The notes beneath the pieces are model-generated. The model was given only the letters and a program-made list of their open reading frames with translations, was not told the origin of the DNA and ran no database searches. This document shows positions 1 through 7,523 of a stretch of 64,000 nucleotides of DNA, in pieces. Both the position numbers and the translations under genes were made by a program. The DNA comes from Actinomycetes bacterium (GTDB lineage: Bacteria > Actinomycetota > Acidimicrobiia > Acidimicrobiales > RAAP-2), in the NCBI GenBank assembly GCA_021785695.1, contig JAJYEQ010000001.1, positions 159,331 through 223,330 on the forward strand, given 5' to 3'. Numbering within the stretch: position 1 is the stretch's first letter; each line of letters starts with the position of its first letter.

Positions 1-240
1 GCCCTGGTGCTCGGGGGCGGTGCCCAGCGTGTTCACGTGCAGCTCGTCGAGCACGAACATGACCCCGAGGTAGCCCAGGACCACGCCCTCCTCGACGGCG
101 ACGGTGTAGCGCCGCGTGGCCACGTTGCTCATCTCGTCGATCAGCATGCCCCGGGTCCAGGGCTCGGGGAACTGGGTCTCCTCGATGCGCAGGATCTCGG
201 GCAGGTCGCGCCGCTCGGCCCGGCGGATCACCCAGGTCAC
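1..240 (-). CDS. rimI: Ribosomal protein S18-alanine N-acetyltransferase RimI, N-terminal part (cut by window edge)
   Basis: GNAT acetyltransferase expected to acetylate the N-terminal alanine of ribosomal protein S18. Only the first 80 codons are inside the window, and the frame is open to base 1. My translation begins VTWVIRRAERRD and contains FPEPWTRGMLIDE and ELHVNTLGTAPEHQG, which match the RimI substrate region and the beginning of the acetyl-CoA-binding motif (V/I-x-P-x-H-Q-G). The GTG start overlaps the tsaB stop by four bases (GTGA), so translation is probably coupled. The gene follows tsaE and tsaB, as in many bacteria where rimI sits in the t6A-modification cluster; tsaD, if adjacent, would lie beyond the edge. 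The family call is firm. RimI rather than another GNAT rests mainly on context and the FPEPW motif. Confidence 0.85.
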   Translation of the reverse strand, partial: MTWVIRRAERRDLPEILRIEETQFPEPWTRGMLIDEMSNVATRRYTVAVEEGVVLGYLGVMFVLDELHVNTLGTAPEHQG

Positions 241-902
241 GGCCGCGATCGCGTGGCGAAGTTGGCGACCGCGTCGGCCTCGCGCACGTAGAGGGGGTGC
301 ACCGGCGCCGGATCGCGCCGGGCCCCGAGGGCCATGGCCGTCTCGGGCGACGGCCACGCGATGCCCAGGCACGTGGCCCCGGGCACCGCGGCGAGGTCCC
401 CGGCGTAGCGGATCGCCCCGTCGCCCACGAAGGTCACCGGCGCTGCCCCGGTCGCCCCGGCCACCAGGTCCCCCGGGCGCACGACGTGCGGCGCGTCGAG
501 GGCCACGACCGCGTCGCCCAGCGCGAAGCGCTGGGCGAACAGCTCGCCGCGGCGTCCGTCGACGACCGCGACCACCGGGCCGCTCACCCCGCGGGCCGCC
601 GCCTGGGTCGCGTAGACCTCCAGGGAGGTCACCCCGACCAGCTCGGCCCCGGTCGCCTCGGCCAGCGCCCGGGCCGTCGCCACCCCGACGCGCAGGCCGG
701 TGAAGAGGCCGGGTCCGTAGTCCACGACGATGCGCGTGACGTCGCGCAGCATCGCCGGCCAGGCCGCCAGCAGGCCCTGGATGCCCGGGACCAGCACCTC
801 GACGTGGCGTCGGTCCCGGGCCAGGAGCGACTCGACGCTGCGCTCGGAGTCCGCCAGCCCGGCGGCGCAGGCCGTCGTCGCGGTCTCGATGCCCAGGATC
901 AC
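237..902 (-). CDS. tsaB: tRNA threonylcarbamoyladenosine biosynthesis protein TsaB
   Basis: Non-catalytic partner of TsaD in transfer of the threonylcarbamoyl group to A37 of ANN-decoding tRNAs; cytoplasmic. The 221-residue protein starts VILGIETATT (ASKHA-fold first strand) and has DYGPGLFTGLRVG at about residues 61-73, the TsaB signature usually written GPGSFTGLR. Length is typical. The GTG start at 902 is chosen because it overlaps the tsaE stop (GTGA) and puts the conserved strand at the N-terminus; the open frame upstream is antisense-like sequence without homology. The tsaE-tsaB-rimI order supports the call. Leu replaces Ser in the GPGxF motif, a minor difference. Confidence 0.93.
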   Translation of the reverse strand: MILGIETATTACAAGLADSERSVESLLARDRRHVEVLVPGIQGLLAAWPAMLRDVTRIVVDYGPGLFTGLRVGVATARALAEATGAELVGVTSLEVYATQAAARGVSGPVVAVVDGRRGELFAQRFALGDAVVALDAPHVVRPGDLVAGATGAAPVTFVGDGAIRYAGDLAAVPGATCLGIAWPSPETAMALGARRDPAPVHPLYVREADAVANFATRSRP

Positions 903-1363
903 GCCGCCCACCCCCCGACCGGCGCGCGGCCCGGCGGGGCCACCAGGGCGAGCTCGCGGACCTCGTCGTCGTCGAGCGTGAAGCGCACCTCCCAGTGCTC
1001 GGGGCCCCACAGCGCCGCACCGCGCTCGCCCCACTCGATGAGGGCGAGCGCCGACTCCTCGACCAGCTCGCCCAGGGCCAGGTCGGCCACCTCGTCGAGG
1101 CTCTCGACCCGGTAGAGGTCGGCGTGGTACAGCGTGGCGATGCCGCGGTCGTTGGCGCACGCGTGGGGCCGCACCAGGGTGAAGGTCGGGCTGGTGACCC
1201 GCTCGCGCACGCCGAGCGCGGCGGCGACCCCGGTGGCAAAGACGGTCTTTCCCGCCCCCAGCGGTCCGGTCAGGACGACCACGTCACCGGGGGCCAGCCA
1301 CGCCGCGAGGGCCCGGCCGGCCGCGACCGTGTCGGCGGGGCGCACGCAGCGACGCGTGCTCAC
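899..1363 (-). CDS. tsaE: tRNA threonylcarbamoyladenosine biosynthesis ATPase TsaE
   Basis: P-loop ATPase that drives turnover of the TsaB-TsaD complex in t6A synthesis. The 154-residue product has a Walker A motif GPLGAGKT at residues 33-40, SPTFTLV at 58-64 and the HADLYR motif at 80-85, all characteristic of TsaE (YjeE). The GTG start at 1363 overlaps the stop of the upstream uracil-DNA glycosylase by four bases, and the gene's own stop overlaps tsaB in the same way, so three genes are translationally coupled. Confidence 0.94.
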   Translation of the reverse strand: MSTRRCVRPADTVAAGRALAAWLAPGDVVVLTGPLGAGKTVFATGVAAALGVRERVTSPTFTLVRPHACANDRGIATLYHADLYRVESLDEVADLALGELVEESALALIEWGERGAALWGPEHWEVRFTLDDDEVRELALVAPPGRAPVGGWAA

Positions 1364-1905
1364 GCCTCCTCCAGGAGCGCGCGCACCACCTGGAGGTCGG
1401 CCCGCATGACGTCGACGACCTCGGGATTGCGCAGGGCGGCCGCCGGGTGGTAGGTGGCCAGGCCCGACCCACGCCCGAGGTGGCGCGGCCGGCCGTGAAT
1501 GCGGCCCATGGGCAAGGTGGCGCCCAGCACCTCGCGCGCGGCCGTCAGGCCGACGGCCAGGGTGACGGGGGCCGCGCACTGGTCCCGCTGCTCGTCGAGC
1601 CACGCCCGGCACGCCGCCAGCTCGTCGGGGACCGGCGCCCGGTTGCCCGGGGGCCGGCACTTCAGGGTGTTGGTGACGTAGCACTCCTCGCGGCTCAGGC
1701 CGACCTCCTCGGCCAGCAGGCGGAAGAGCAGCTGGCCCGAGCGCCCCACGAAGGGCTGGCCCTGGAGGTCCTCGTCGCGCCCCGGGGCCTCCCCGATCAC
1801 CAGCAGCCGCGCGGCCAGCGAGCCCGAGCCCACGACGACCTGGGTGCGCGAGGACGCCAGGGGGCAGCGGGTGCAGGCGCGCACCAGGTCGGGATCGAAG
1901 CTCAC
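1360..1905 (-). CDS. Family 4 uracil-DNA glycosylase (iron-sulfur type)
   Basis: Removes uracil from DNA in base-excision repair. The 181-residue protein carries GEAPGRDED (residues 38-46) and TYHPAAALRN (151-160), the catalytic motifs of family 4 UDGs. Cysteines at 11, 14, 83 and 99 sit in the spacing expected for the 4Fe-4S ligands (CTRC, KCRPPGNR, AACRAWL). The GTG start at 1905 overlaps the alr stop by four bases. The open frame continues far upstream but is antisense to nothing useful and lacks homology. Placement between alr and tsaE in the same coupled operon is not functionally obvious. Confidence 0.9.
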   Translation of the reverse strand: MSFDPDLVRACTRCPLASSRTQVVVGSGSLAARLLVIGEAPGRDEDLQGQPFVGRSGQLLFRLLAEEVGLSREECYVTNTLKCRPPGNRAPVPDELAACRAWLDEQRDQCAAPVTLAVGLTAAREVLGATLPMGRIHGRPRHLGRGSGLATYHPAAALRNPEVVDVMRADLQVVRALLEEA

Positions 1906-3050
1906 GGCACCACCACGCGCGGCACCCGGGCCCCGATCCCGCAGAGGATCTCCCAGGTGATGGTGCCCGCGCGCTGCGCCCACTCGTCGGCCCCGATGCA
2001 CTCGTCGCCCTGGCACCCCAGCAGCACGACCTCCTCGCCGAGGGCCACGTCCTCGTCGCCCACGTCGACCAGCAGCTGGTCCATCGTGACCACGCCGGCC
2101 AGCGGGAAGCGCCGGCCCCGGATGAGGACCTCGGCGCCGGCCTCGAAGAGCCGGCGCGGGTAGCCGTCGGCGTAGCCGAAGGGGACCGTCACCACCGTCG
2201 AGGCGCGCGCCAGGGCCCGGCGGCGCCCGTAGCTGGGCCGCTCCCCGGCGGCGACCCGGTGCGCCGCGACGACGCGGGCCCGCAGGGTCAGGACCGGCTC
2301 GAGGCGCGCGCCGGCCGCCTCGAGGGGCGCGGCCAGCCCGGGCGCGGGCAGGTAGCCGTAGAGGGACAGGCCGATGCGCGCCATGTCGAGGCGCGAGCTC
2401 GGGTAGCCGAGGGCGCCGGCCGAGTTGGCCGCGTGGACGACCCGGAAGCGCACGCCGCGCGCGCCCAGGCGCGCGACGACCGCCGCCAGGGCGCGCACCT
2501 GGCCCTGGGTGAAGTCGCGATCCTCGTCGCTCGTGCCGTCGGCGACCGGGAAGTGCGTGTAGATGCCCTCGAGGTCGAGGGCCGCGCTGGCGCCCAGCAC
2601 GTCGACCACCTCGTCGACCTCGGAGGGCTCGACGCCCTGGCGGTGCATGCCGGTGTTGACCTTCAGGTGCACCCGGTGGCGGCCCCCGAGGCGCTCGGCC
2701 GCGGCCACCACGGCGCGCGCGCCCGCGCGCGACCCGACCGTCACCGTGAGGCCGGCGGCCAGCGCGTCGGGCAGGGTCTCGGCCGGCACCTCGGCCAGCA
2801 GCAGGATCGGGTGCTCGACGCCGGCCTCGCGCAGCTCGATGCCCTCGTCCACGATGGCCACCGCCAGCGCGTCGGCCCCCGCGGCGACGGCGGCCTGGGC
2901 GGCCAGGGGCGCCCCGTGGCCGTAGCCGTTGGCCTTGACGACCGCGCACAGGGACGTCGTCTGGAGCACGCGGCGCAGGGCCGCGGCGTTGGCCGTGAGC
3001 GCCCCCTGGGAGATCTCGGCCCACGCGGGCCGGCGCACGCCCTCAACCAC
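1902..3050 (-). CDS. alr: Alanine racemase
   Basis: PLP-dependent conversion of L-alanine to D-alanine for peptidoglycan. The 382-residue protein has the PLP-lysine motif AVVKANGYGHG with Lys39 and a C-terminal domain with the GYADGYPR and MDQLLVDVGD motifs typical of Alr. The start used is a GTG at 3050, giving an 8-base overlap with acpS; a GTG four codons later (3038) is possible. The gene lies in an operon with acpS, glmS and glmM, so cell-wall precursor genes are grouped. Confidence 0.95.
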   Translation of the reverse strand: MVEGVRRPAWAEISQGALTANAAALRRVLQTTSLCAVVKANGYGHGAPLAAQAAVAAGADALAVAIVDEGIELREAGVEHPILLLAEVPAETLPDALAAGLTVTVGSRAGARAVVAAAERLGGRHRVHLKVNTGMHRQGVEPSEVDEVVDVLGASAALDLEGIYTHFPVADGTSDEDRDFTQGQVRALAAVVARLGARGVRFRVVHAANSAGALGYPSSRLDMARIGLSLYGYLPAPGLAAPLEAAGARLEPVLTLRARVVAAHRVAAGERPSYGRRRALARASTVVTVPFGYADGYPRRLFEAGAEVLIRGRRFPLAGVVTMDQLLVDVGDEDVALGEEVVLLGCQGDECIGADEWAQRAGTITWEILCGIGARVPRVVVP

Positions 3051-3417
3051 GCGCGTCCTCCGCGACGACCAGGGCGATGGCGCTGAGGTCGCTGTGGGTG
3101 AGCGAGAGGTGGAAGGCCCGCGCGCCGCGGGCCTCGGCCAGCGCGACCGCCCCCGCGTGTAGCTCGACGTGGGGCTCGCCGCTGGGCGCCTTGACCACCT
3201 CGATGGTCGTCCAGGGCACCGAGCCCACGCCCACGCCCAGGCTCTTCATCACCGCCTCCTTGGCCGCGAAGCGCGCGGCCAGGCGCTGGGCGCTGCCGCG
3301 CCCGTCGCGCTGCTCGCCGGGCGTGAAGAGCCGCTCGACGATGCGGGGACGGCGCGCCAGCACGCGAGCGAAGCGCTCCACGTCCACGACGTCGACCCCC
3401 ACGCCCACCACCGCCAC
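3043..3417 (-). CDS. acpS: Holo-[acyl-carrier-protein] synthase
   Basis: Transfers 4'-phosphopantetheine from CoA to the acyl carrier protein. At 124 residues it has the typical AcpS length. GVGVDVVDVERF near the N-terminus and RFAAKEAVMKSLG in the middle supply the conserved Asp and the Glu/Lys of the active site, and HLSLTHSD is the C-terminal signature. The GTG start at 3417 shares one base with the glmS stop, and the gene overlaps alr by 8 bases. Confidence 0.95.
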   Translation of the reverse strand: MAVVGVGVDVVDVERFARVLARRPRIVERLFTPGEQRDGRGSAQRLAARFAAKEAVMKSLGVGVGSVPWTTIEVVKAPSGEPHVELHAGAVALAEARGARAFHLSLTHSDLSAIALVVAEDARG

Positions 3418-5258
3418 TACTCGACCGTCACCGTCTTGGCCAGGTTGCGGGGCCGGTCGACGTTGCGACCGAGGAGCCGGGCCGTCGTGTAGGCCAGCAG
3501 CTGCAGGGGGATGACGTCGACGATGGGCGTGAACATCGGCTCGGTCACCGGCACGCGCACCAGGTAGTCGGCGACCGCCCCGGTGACCTCGTCGTCGTCG
3601 CCCACGATCGCCACGACCGTGGCGCCCCGGGCCTTGACCTCGGCCAGGTTGGAGAGCAGCTTGTCGCGCAGCGTCGGATCGGTCGCGATGGCCACCACCA
3701 CGACGCCGGGCTCGATGAGGGCCAGGGGTCCGTGCTTGAGCTCGCCGGCCGGGTAGCCCTCAGCGTGGAGGTAGGTGATCTCCTTGAACTTGAGCGCTCC
3801 CTCCAGGGCCGTCGGGAACCCGACGTGGCGCCCGAGGAAGAAGAAGTCCCGGGCCCCGGCGAGCGCGGTGGCCACCTCCTCGACCTGGGCGCGCCGGGAC
3901 AGGGCGCGCTCGACCAGCTCGGGCAGCGCCCCGAGGCCCCGCACCAGGGCGTCGATCTCGTCGGGCTCGAGCGTGCCGCGCAGCTGGGCCAGGCGCAGGG
4001 CCAAAAGCTCCAGGGCGGCCACCTGGGCGACGAAGGCCTTGGTCGAGGCGACCGAGACCTCGAGGCCCGCCCGGGTGTAGACGACGGCGTCGGCCTCGCG
4101 GGCCAGCGACGAGTCCACCACGTTGGTGACCGCCACCACCCGCGCGCCGCGCGCGTGGGCCTCGCGCACCGCCTGGATGGTGTCGATCGTCTCGCCGCTC
4201 TGGGAGACCCCGATGACCAGCGTGCCGATCTCGACGATGGGGTCGCGGTAGCGGTACTCGCTGGCGATGTCGACCTCGACGCTGAGGCGGGCCCAGCGCT
4301 CGATGGCGTACTTGGCGACCTGCGCGGCGTGGTGCGAGGTCCCCGCGGCCACCAGCACGACCCGGCGCACCGCGCGCAGCTCGTCGTCGCTCACGCGCAT
4401 CTCGTCGAAGGCGATGGTGCCGTCACGGCGCCGGCGATCGAGCAGCGTCGTGCGCACGGCGTCGGGCTCCTCGAGGATCTCCTTGATCATGAAGTCGTCG
4501 TGGCCGCCCTTCTCGGCGGTCTCCAGGTCCCAGTCGATGGACAGCTGGCGCAGGCGCACCGGCGCGCCCTCCAGGTCGACGGCCCGGAAGCCCTCGGGGG
4601 CCAGGCGCACGATCTCGTCGTCGTTGACCGCGTAGAACACCCGCGCGCGGTCCAGGATCGCCGGGACGTCACTGGCCAGGTAGGTGGTGCCCGGCGCCAC
4701 GCCCACGACCAGCGGCGAGACCCGTCGCGCCGCGACGATCACGTCGGGCTCGGTGGCGTCCATGACCGCGACGGCGAAAGCGCCGCGCACCACGTTGACC
4801 GCCGCGCGCAGCGCCTCGAGCAGATCGAGGCCCGCGCTGCGGCCCTCCTCGACCAGGTGGGCCAGCACCTCGGAGTCGGTGACCGAGGTGAACACGTGGC
4901 CCCGCGCGCGCAGGTCGTCGGCCAGCTCGCGGTGGTTCTCGATGATGCCGTTGTGGATGATGGCCACGGTGCCCGAGCAGTCGACGTGCGGGTGGGCGTT
5001 GACGGCCTCGGGGGCGCCGTGGGTGGCCCAGCGCGTGTGGCCGATGCCCGAGCGCGCGTCGGTGGGGGCGTCCGCGCAGGCCAGCTTCAGGGCGCTCACC
5101 GACTCGGTCCCCTCGGCCGCGCGGGCCCGCCAGGTCTCCCCGGGGCGCACCAGGGCCACGCCCGCCGAGTCGTAGCCGCGGTACTCCAGGCGCGTGAGGC
5201 CCGCCAGCAGCGTCGTCAGGGGGTCGGCGTCGCCGACCACGCCGATGATGCCGCACAT
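3417..5258 (-). CDS. glmS: Glutamine-fructose-6-phosphate aminotransferase (isomerizing)
   Basis: Makes glucosamine-6-phosphate from fructose-6-phosphate and glutamine, the first step to UDP-GlcNAc. The 613-residue protein starts MCGIIGVVG, so Cys2 becomes the N-terminal nucleophile after Met removal; this fixes the start at 5258, not the longer frame. RGYDSAG follows in the glutaminase domain, two SIS domains contain SQSGETIDT, and the protein ends in the usual AKTVTVE. A -10-like TAGGCT lies exactly seven bases upstream of the ATG and overlaps the glmM stop, so a leaderless transcript may start here. Confidence 0.97.
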   Translation of the reverse strand: MCGIIGVVGDADPLTTLLAGLTRLEYRGYDSAGVALVRPGETWRARAAEGTESVSALKLACADAPTDARSGIGHTRWATHGAPEAVNAHPHVDCSGTVAIIHNGIIENHRELADDLRARGHVFTSVTDSEVLAHLVEEGRSAGLDLLEALRAAVNVVRGAFAVAVMDATEPDVIVAARRVSPLVVGVAPGTTYLASDVPAILDRARVFYAVNDDEIVRLAPEGFRAVDLEGAPVRLRQLSIDWDLETAEKGGHDDFMIKEILEEPDAVRTTLLDRRRRDGTIAFDEMRVSDDELRAVRRVVLVAAGTSHHAAQVAKYAIERWARLSVEVDIASEYRYRDPIVEIGTLVIGVSQSGETIDTIQAVREAHARGARVVAVTNVVDSSLAREADAVVYTRAGLEVSVASTKAFVAQVAALELLALRLAQLRGTLEPDEIDALVRGLGALPELVERALSRRAQVEEVATALAGARDFFFLGRHVGFPTALEGALKFKEITYLHAEGYPAGELKHGPLALIEPGVVVVAIATDPTLRDKLLSNLAEVKARGATVVAIVGDDDEVTGAVADYLVRVPVTEPMFTPIVDVIPLQLLAYTTARLLGRNVDRPRNLAKTVTVE

Positions 5259-5265
5259 GGCAGCG

Positions 5266-5271
5266 AGCCTA
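5266..5271 (-). promoter_or_regulatory. Putative -10 box of a leaderless glmS promoter
   Basis: TAGGCT on the minus strand, seven bases before the glmS ATG and overlapping the TAG stop of glmM. There is no Shine-Dalgarno sequence in the seven-base gap. No convincing -35 is visible. Confidence 0.45.
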
Positions 5272-6594
5272 CTCGGCACCCTTCGAAGCGCCCCCCGACA
5301 CGATGCCGAAGGCGGCCACGATCTCGGCCGTGAACTCCTCGACGACCTCGGGGCGCAGGGACTCGATCATCACGCGCACCACCGGCTCGGTCCCCGAGGG
5401 CCGCACCACCAGGCGCCAGTCCTCGGCAGTGAGGTGGAAGCGCTCCTCGAGGCTCACGCGCAGGTGCTCGACGCGCGCCGGGTCGAAGGCGTCGCGCGCC
5501 ACGTTGACCAACGCCTGGGGCACGCGATGCCAGCCGTGGGCGGCCAGCTCGTCGAGTGGGCCCCGCCGGGCCACCAGCTCGAGGAGGCGCAGGCCCGTCA
5601 GCAGGCCGTCTCCGGTCAGCGCGAGATCGGCGAAGATCAGGTGACCCGACTGCTCGCCGCCCAGGCGCCAGCCGCGGCGCTCCAGCTCGGCGAGCACGTG
5701 GCGGTCGCCGACGTCGGTCGTGGCCACCTCGATGCCGGCCGCGGCCAGGGCGTGGTGCAGGCCGAGGTTGGCCATCGTGGTCACCACCACGCCGCCGCCC
5801 AACTCGCCGCGCGCGGCCAGGTCCTCGGCGAACAGCACCAGCAGGTCGTCGCCGTCACGCACCGTGCCGGTGCGGTCGACCGCGATCAGCCGGTCCCCGT
5901 CCCCGTCGAGGGCCAGGCCCAGGTCGGCGCCGAGATGCCGCACCGTGGTCACCAGGTCGGCCACGTCGGTCGAGCCGCAGTGGGCGTTGATGTTGCGCCC
6001 GTCGGGCTGGTCGTGGATCGTGGTGACGTGGGCGCCCACCGAGGCCAGCAGCGCTGGCGCCACGGCGCTCGCGGCGCCGTTGGCGCAGTCCACGACCACG
6101 TGGAGACCGCTGGCGTGCACCGGGACCAGGGACCGCAGGACGTTGAGGTAGACCTCCGAGGCACCCTGGTCGGGCCGGTGGGCCACGACGATCGCCTGGT
6201 CCGGCCCGGCCGCCTCGCCCAGGGCGGTCGCCAGGGTCGCCTCGGTCGCCAGGTCCAGCTTGGTGCCCCCCGGGCCGAAGACCTTCAGCCCGTTGTCGCG
6301 GTAGGGGTTGTGCGAGGCCGACACGACCACCCCGACGGCGGCGCGCTCCCGGGCCACGGTCGCCACGCCCGGCGTGGGCAGCACGCCCAGGTCGTCGGCC
6401 CGCGCCCCGCCCGCGCGCAGGCCCGCCAGCACGGCGGCGGCCAGCGGCCAGGAGCTCTCGCGGGTGTCGTAGCCCACGACGACGGGCGCCGCGAAGACGG
6501 CGGCCACCGCCCGGCCCAGTCGGTAGGCGAGGTCCTCGGAGACCTCCTCGTAGGCGCGTCCGCGGATGCCGTCCGTGCCAAAGCGCACGGGCAC
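5269..6594 (-). CDS. glmM: Phosphoglucosamine mutase
   Basis: Interconverts glucosamine-6-phosphate and glucosamine-1-phosphate. The 441-residue protein has FGTDGIRG at the N-terminus, the phosphoserine motif VVSASHNP (Ser94), the metal loop DGDGDR and the sugar loop GEQSGH, which is typical of GlmM rather than general phosphomannomutases. The GTG start at 6594 lies two bases after the rpsI stop. It is followed directly by glmS, the next enzyme in demand, but with a possible separate glmS promoter between them. Confidence 0.95.
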   Translation of the reverse strand: MPVRFGTDGIRGRAYEEVSEDLAYRLGRAVAAVFAAPVVVGYDTRESSWPLAAAVLAGLRAGGARADDLGVLPTPGVATVARERAAVGVVVSASHNPYRDNGLKVFGPGGTKLDLATEATLATALGEAAGPDQAIVVAHRPDQGASEVYLNVLRSLVPVHASGLHVVVDCANGAASAVAPALLASVGAHVTTIHDQPDGRNINAHCGSTDVADLVTTVRHLGADLGLALDGDGDRLIAVDRTGTVRDGDDLLVLFAEDLAARGELGGGVVVTTMANLGLHHALAAAGIEVATTDVGDRHVLAELERRGWRLGGEQSGHLIFADLALTGDGLLTGLRLLELVARRGPLDELAAHGWHRVPQALVNVARDAFDPARVEHLRVSLEERFHLTAEDWRLVVRPSGTEPVVRVMIESLRPEVVEEFTAEIVAAFGIVSGGASKGAE

Positions 6595-6596
6595 GC

Positions 6597-6986
6597 CTAC
6601 CGCTTCGAGTACTGCGGAGCCTTGCGGGCCTTCTTCAGGCCGTACTTCTTGGTCTCCTTCTTGCGCGCGTCGCGCGTGAGCAGGCCACCCTTCTTCAGGG
6701 CCCCCCGACTCGTCTCGTCGACCACGATCAGGCCGCGAGCGATCCCCAGGCGCAAGGCGCCGGCCTGGCCGGCCACGCCCCCGCCCTCGATGGTGGCGTC
6801 GACGTCGAAGGCCTCGACCTGGTCCATCAGGCGCAGGGGCTCCTGGACCATCTGGCGGTGCGTGGCCGAGGTGAAGTAGTCCTCGAAGGTGCGCCCGTTG
6901 ACGGTGATGGTGCCGGTGCCCGGGCGCAGCCGCACGCGGGCCACCGCCTCCTTGCGCCGACCGGTGGTCTGGATGGGAGTGGTCAC
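6597..6986 (-). CDS. rpsI: 30S ribosomal protein S9
   Basis: 129-residue uS9, recognisable from [32 protein letters not shown]-type sequence in the second half and the conserved basic C-terminus ending YSKR, which contacts P-site tRNA. The GTG start at 6986 is chosen because AAGGAG lies just upstream; the longer frame is an artefact. It follows rplM by ten bases, the usual rplM-rpsI pair. Confidence 0.97.
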   Translation of the reverse strand: MTTPIQTTGRRKEAVARVRLRPGTGTITVNGRTFEDYFTSATHRQMVQEPLRLMDQVEAFDVDATIEGGGVAGQAGALRLGIARGLIVVDETSRGALKKGGLLTRDARKKETKKYGLKKARKAPQYSKR

Positions 6987-6996
6987 GAGGGTCTCC

Positions 6997-7443
6997 TTAG
7001 CCGCGCCGGATGGCCGAGGTGTCAAAGGCCACGGGCTGCTGGGCCGCGTGGGGGTGCTCGGGTCCGGCGTATACGAACAGCTTGTGCATCTGGGCCCGGC
7101 CCAGACGCGTCTTGGGCACCATGCCACGCACGGCGTTGGTCACCAGGGTGACCGGGTCGTCGGCCAGCAGCGTCGCCCACGAGGTCTGGCGCAGGCCACC
7201 GGGGTAGCCCGAGTGGCGGTAGGCGAACTTCTGGGCCGCCTTGTTGGCCGTCAGCACCACCTTGCCGGCGTTGACCACGATCACGAAATCCCCGGTGTCC
7301 ATGTGGCGCGCGAAGGTCGGGCGGTGCTTGCCGCGCAGCAGCGAGGCCACGACGGTCGCCATGCGCCCCAAGACCAGGCCCTCGGCGTCGATGACGTGCC
7401 AGGCGCGGGTGATCTCAGAGGCTTTCGGACTGTACGTACGCAC
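6997..7443 (-). CDS. rplM: 50S ribosomal protein L13
   Basis: 148-residue uL13. The sequence [20 protein letters not shown] opens the conserved domain, followed by LGRMAT and [10 protein letters not shown]. The GTG start at 7443 is preceded by an AAAGGAAG Shine-Dalgarno; the frame extends eleven codons further upstream but without homology. A strong promoter candidate lies 50-75 bases upstream. Confidence 0.96.
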   Translation of the reverse strand: MRTYSPKASEITRAWHVIDAEGLVLGRMATVVASLLRGKHRPTFARHMDTGDFVIVVNAGKVVLTANKAAQKFAYRHSGYPGGLRQTSWATLLADDPVTLVTNAVRGMVPKTRLGRAQMHKLFVYAGPEHPHAAQQPVAFDTSAIRRG

Positions 7444-7488
7444 GGTGACTTCCTTTGGGGCGGCCGCGTCGGGCACGCCAGGGGTTTC

Positions 7489-7518
7489 AGCCTACCGGCT
7501 GGATCGGGCACTGGGCAA
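7489..7518 (-). promoter_or_regulatory. Promoter of rplM-rpsI (TTGCCC / 18 / TAGGCT)
   Basis: Minus strand: -35 TTGCCC at 7513-7518, 18-bp spacer, -10 TAGGCT at 7489-7494. The predicted start would leave a 5' UTR of about 38 bases containing the rplM Shine-Dalgarno. It belongs to a set of ribosomal promoters in this window with the same architecture. Confidence 0.65.
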
Positions 7519-7523
7519 GTTGG

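Noticed and set aside
3732-6879. Long plus-strand frames across glmS and glmM
   Set aside because: Low-complexity antisense translations; the minus-strand enzymes are unambiguous.
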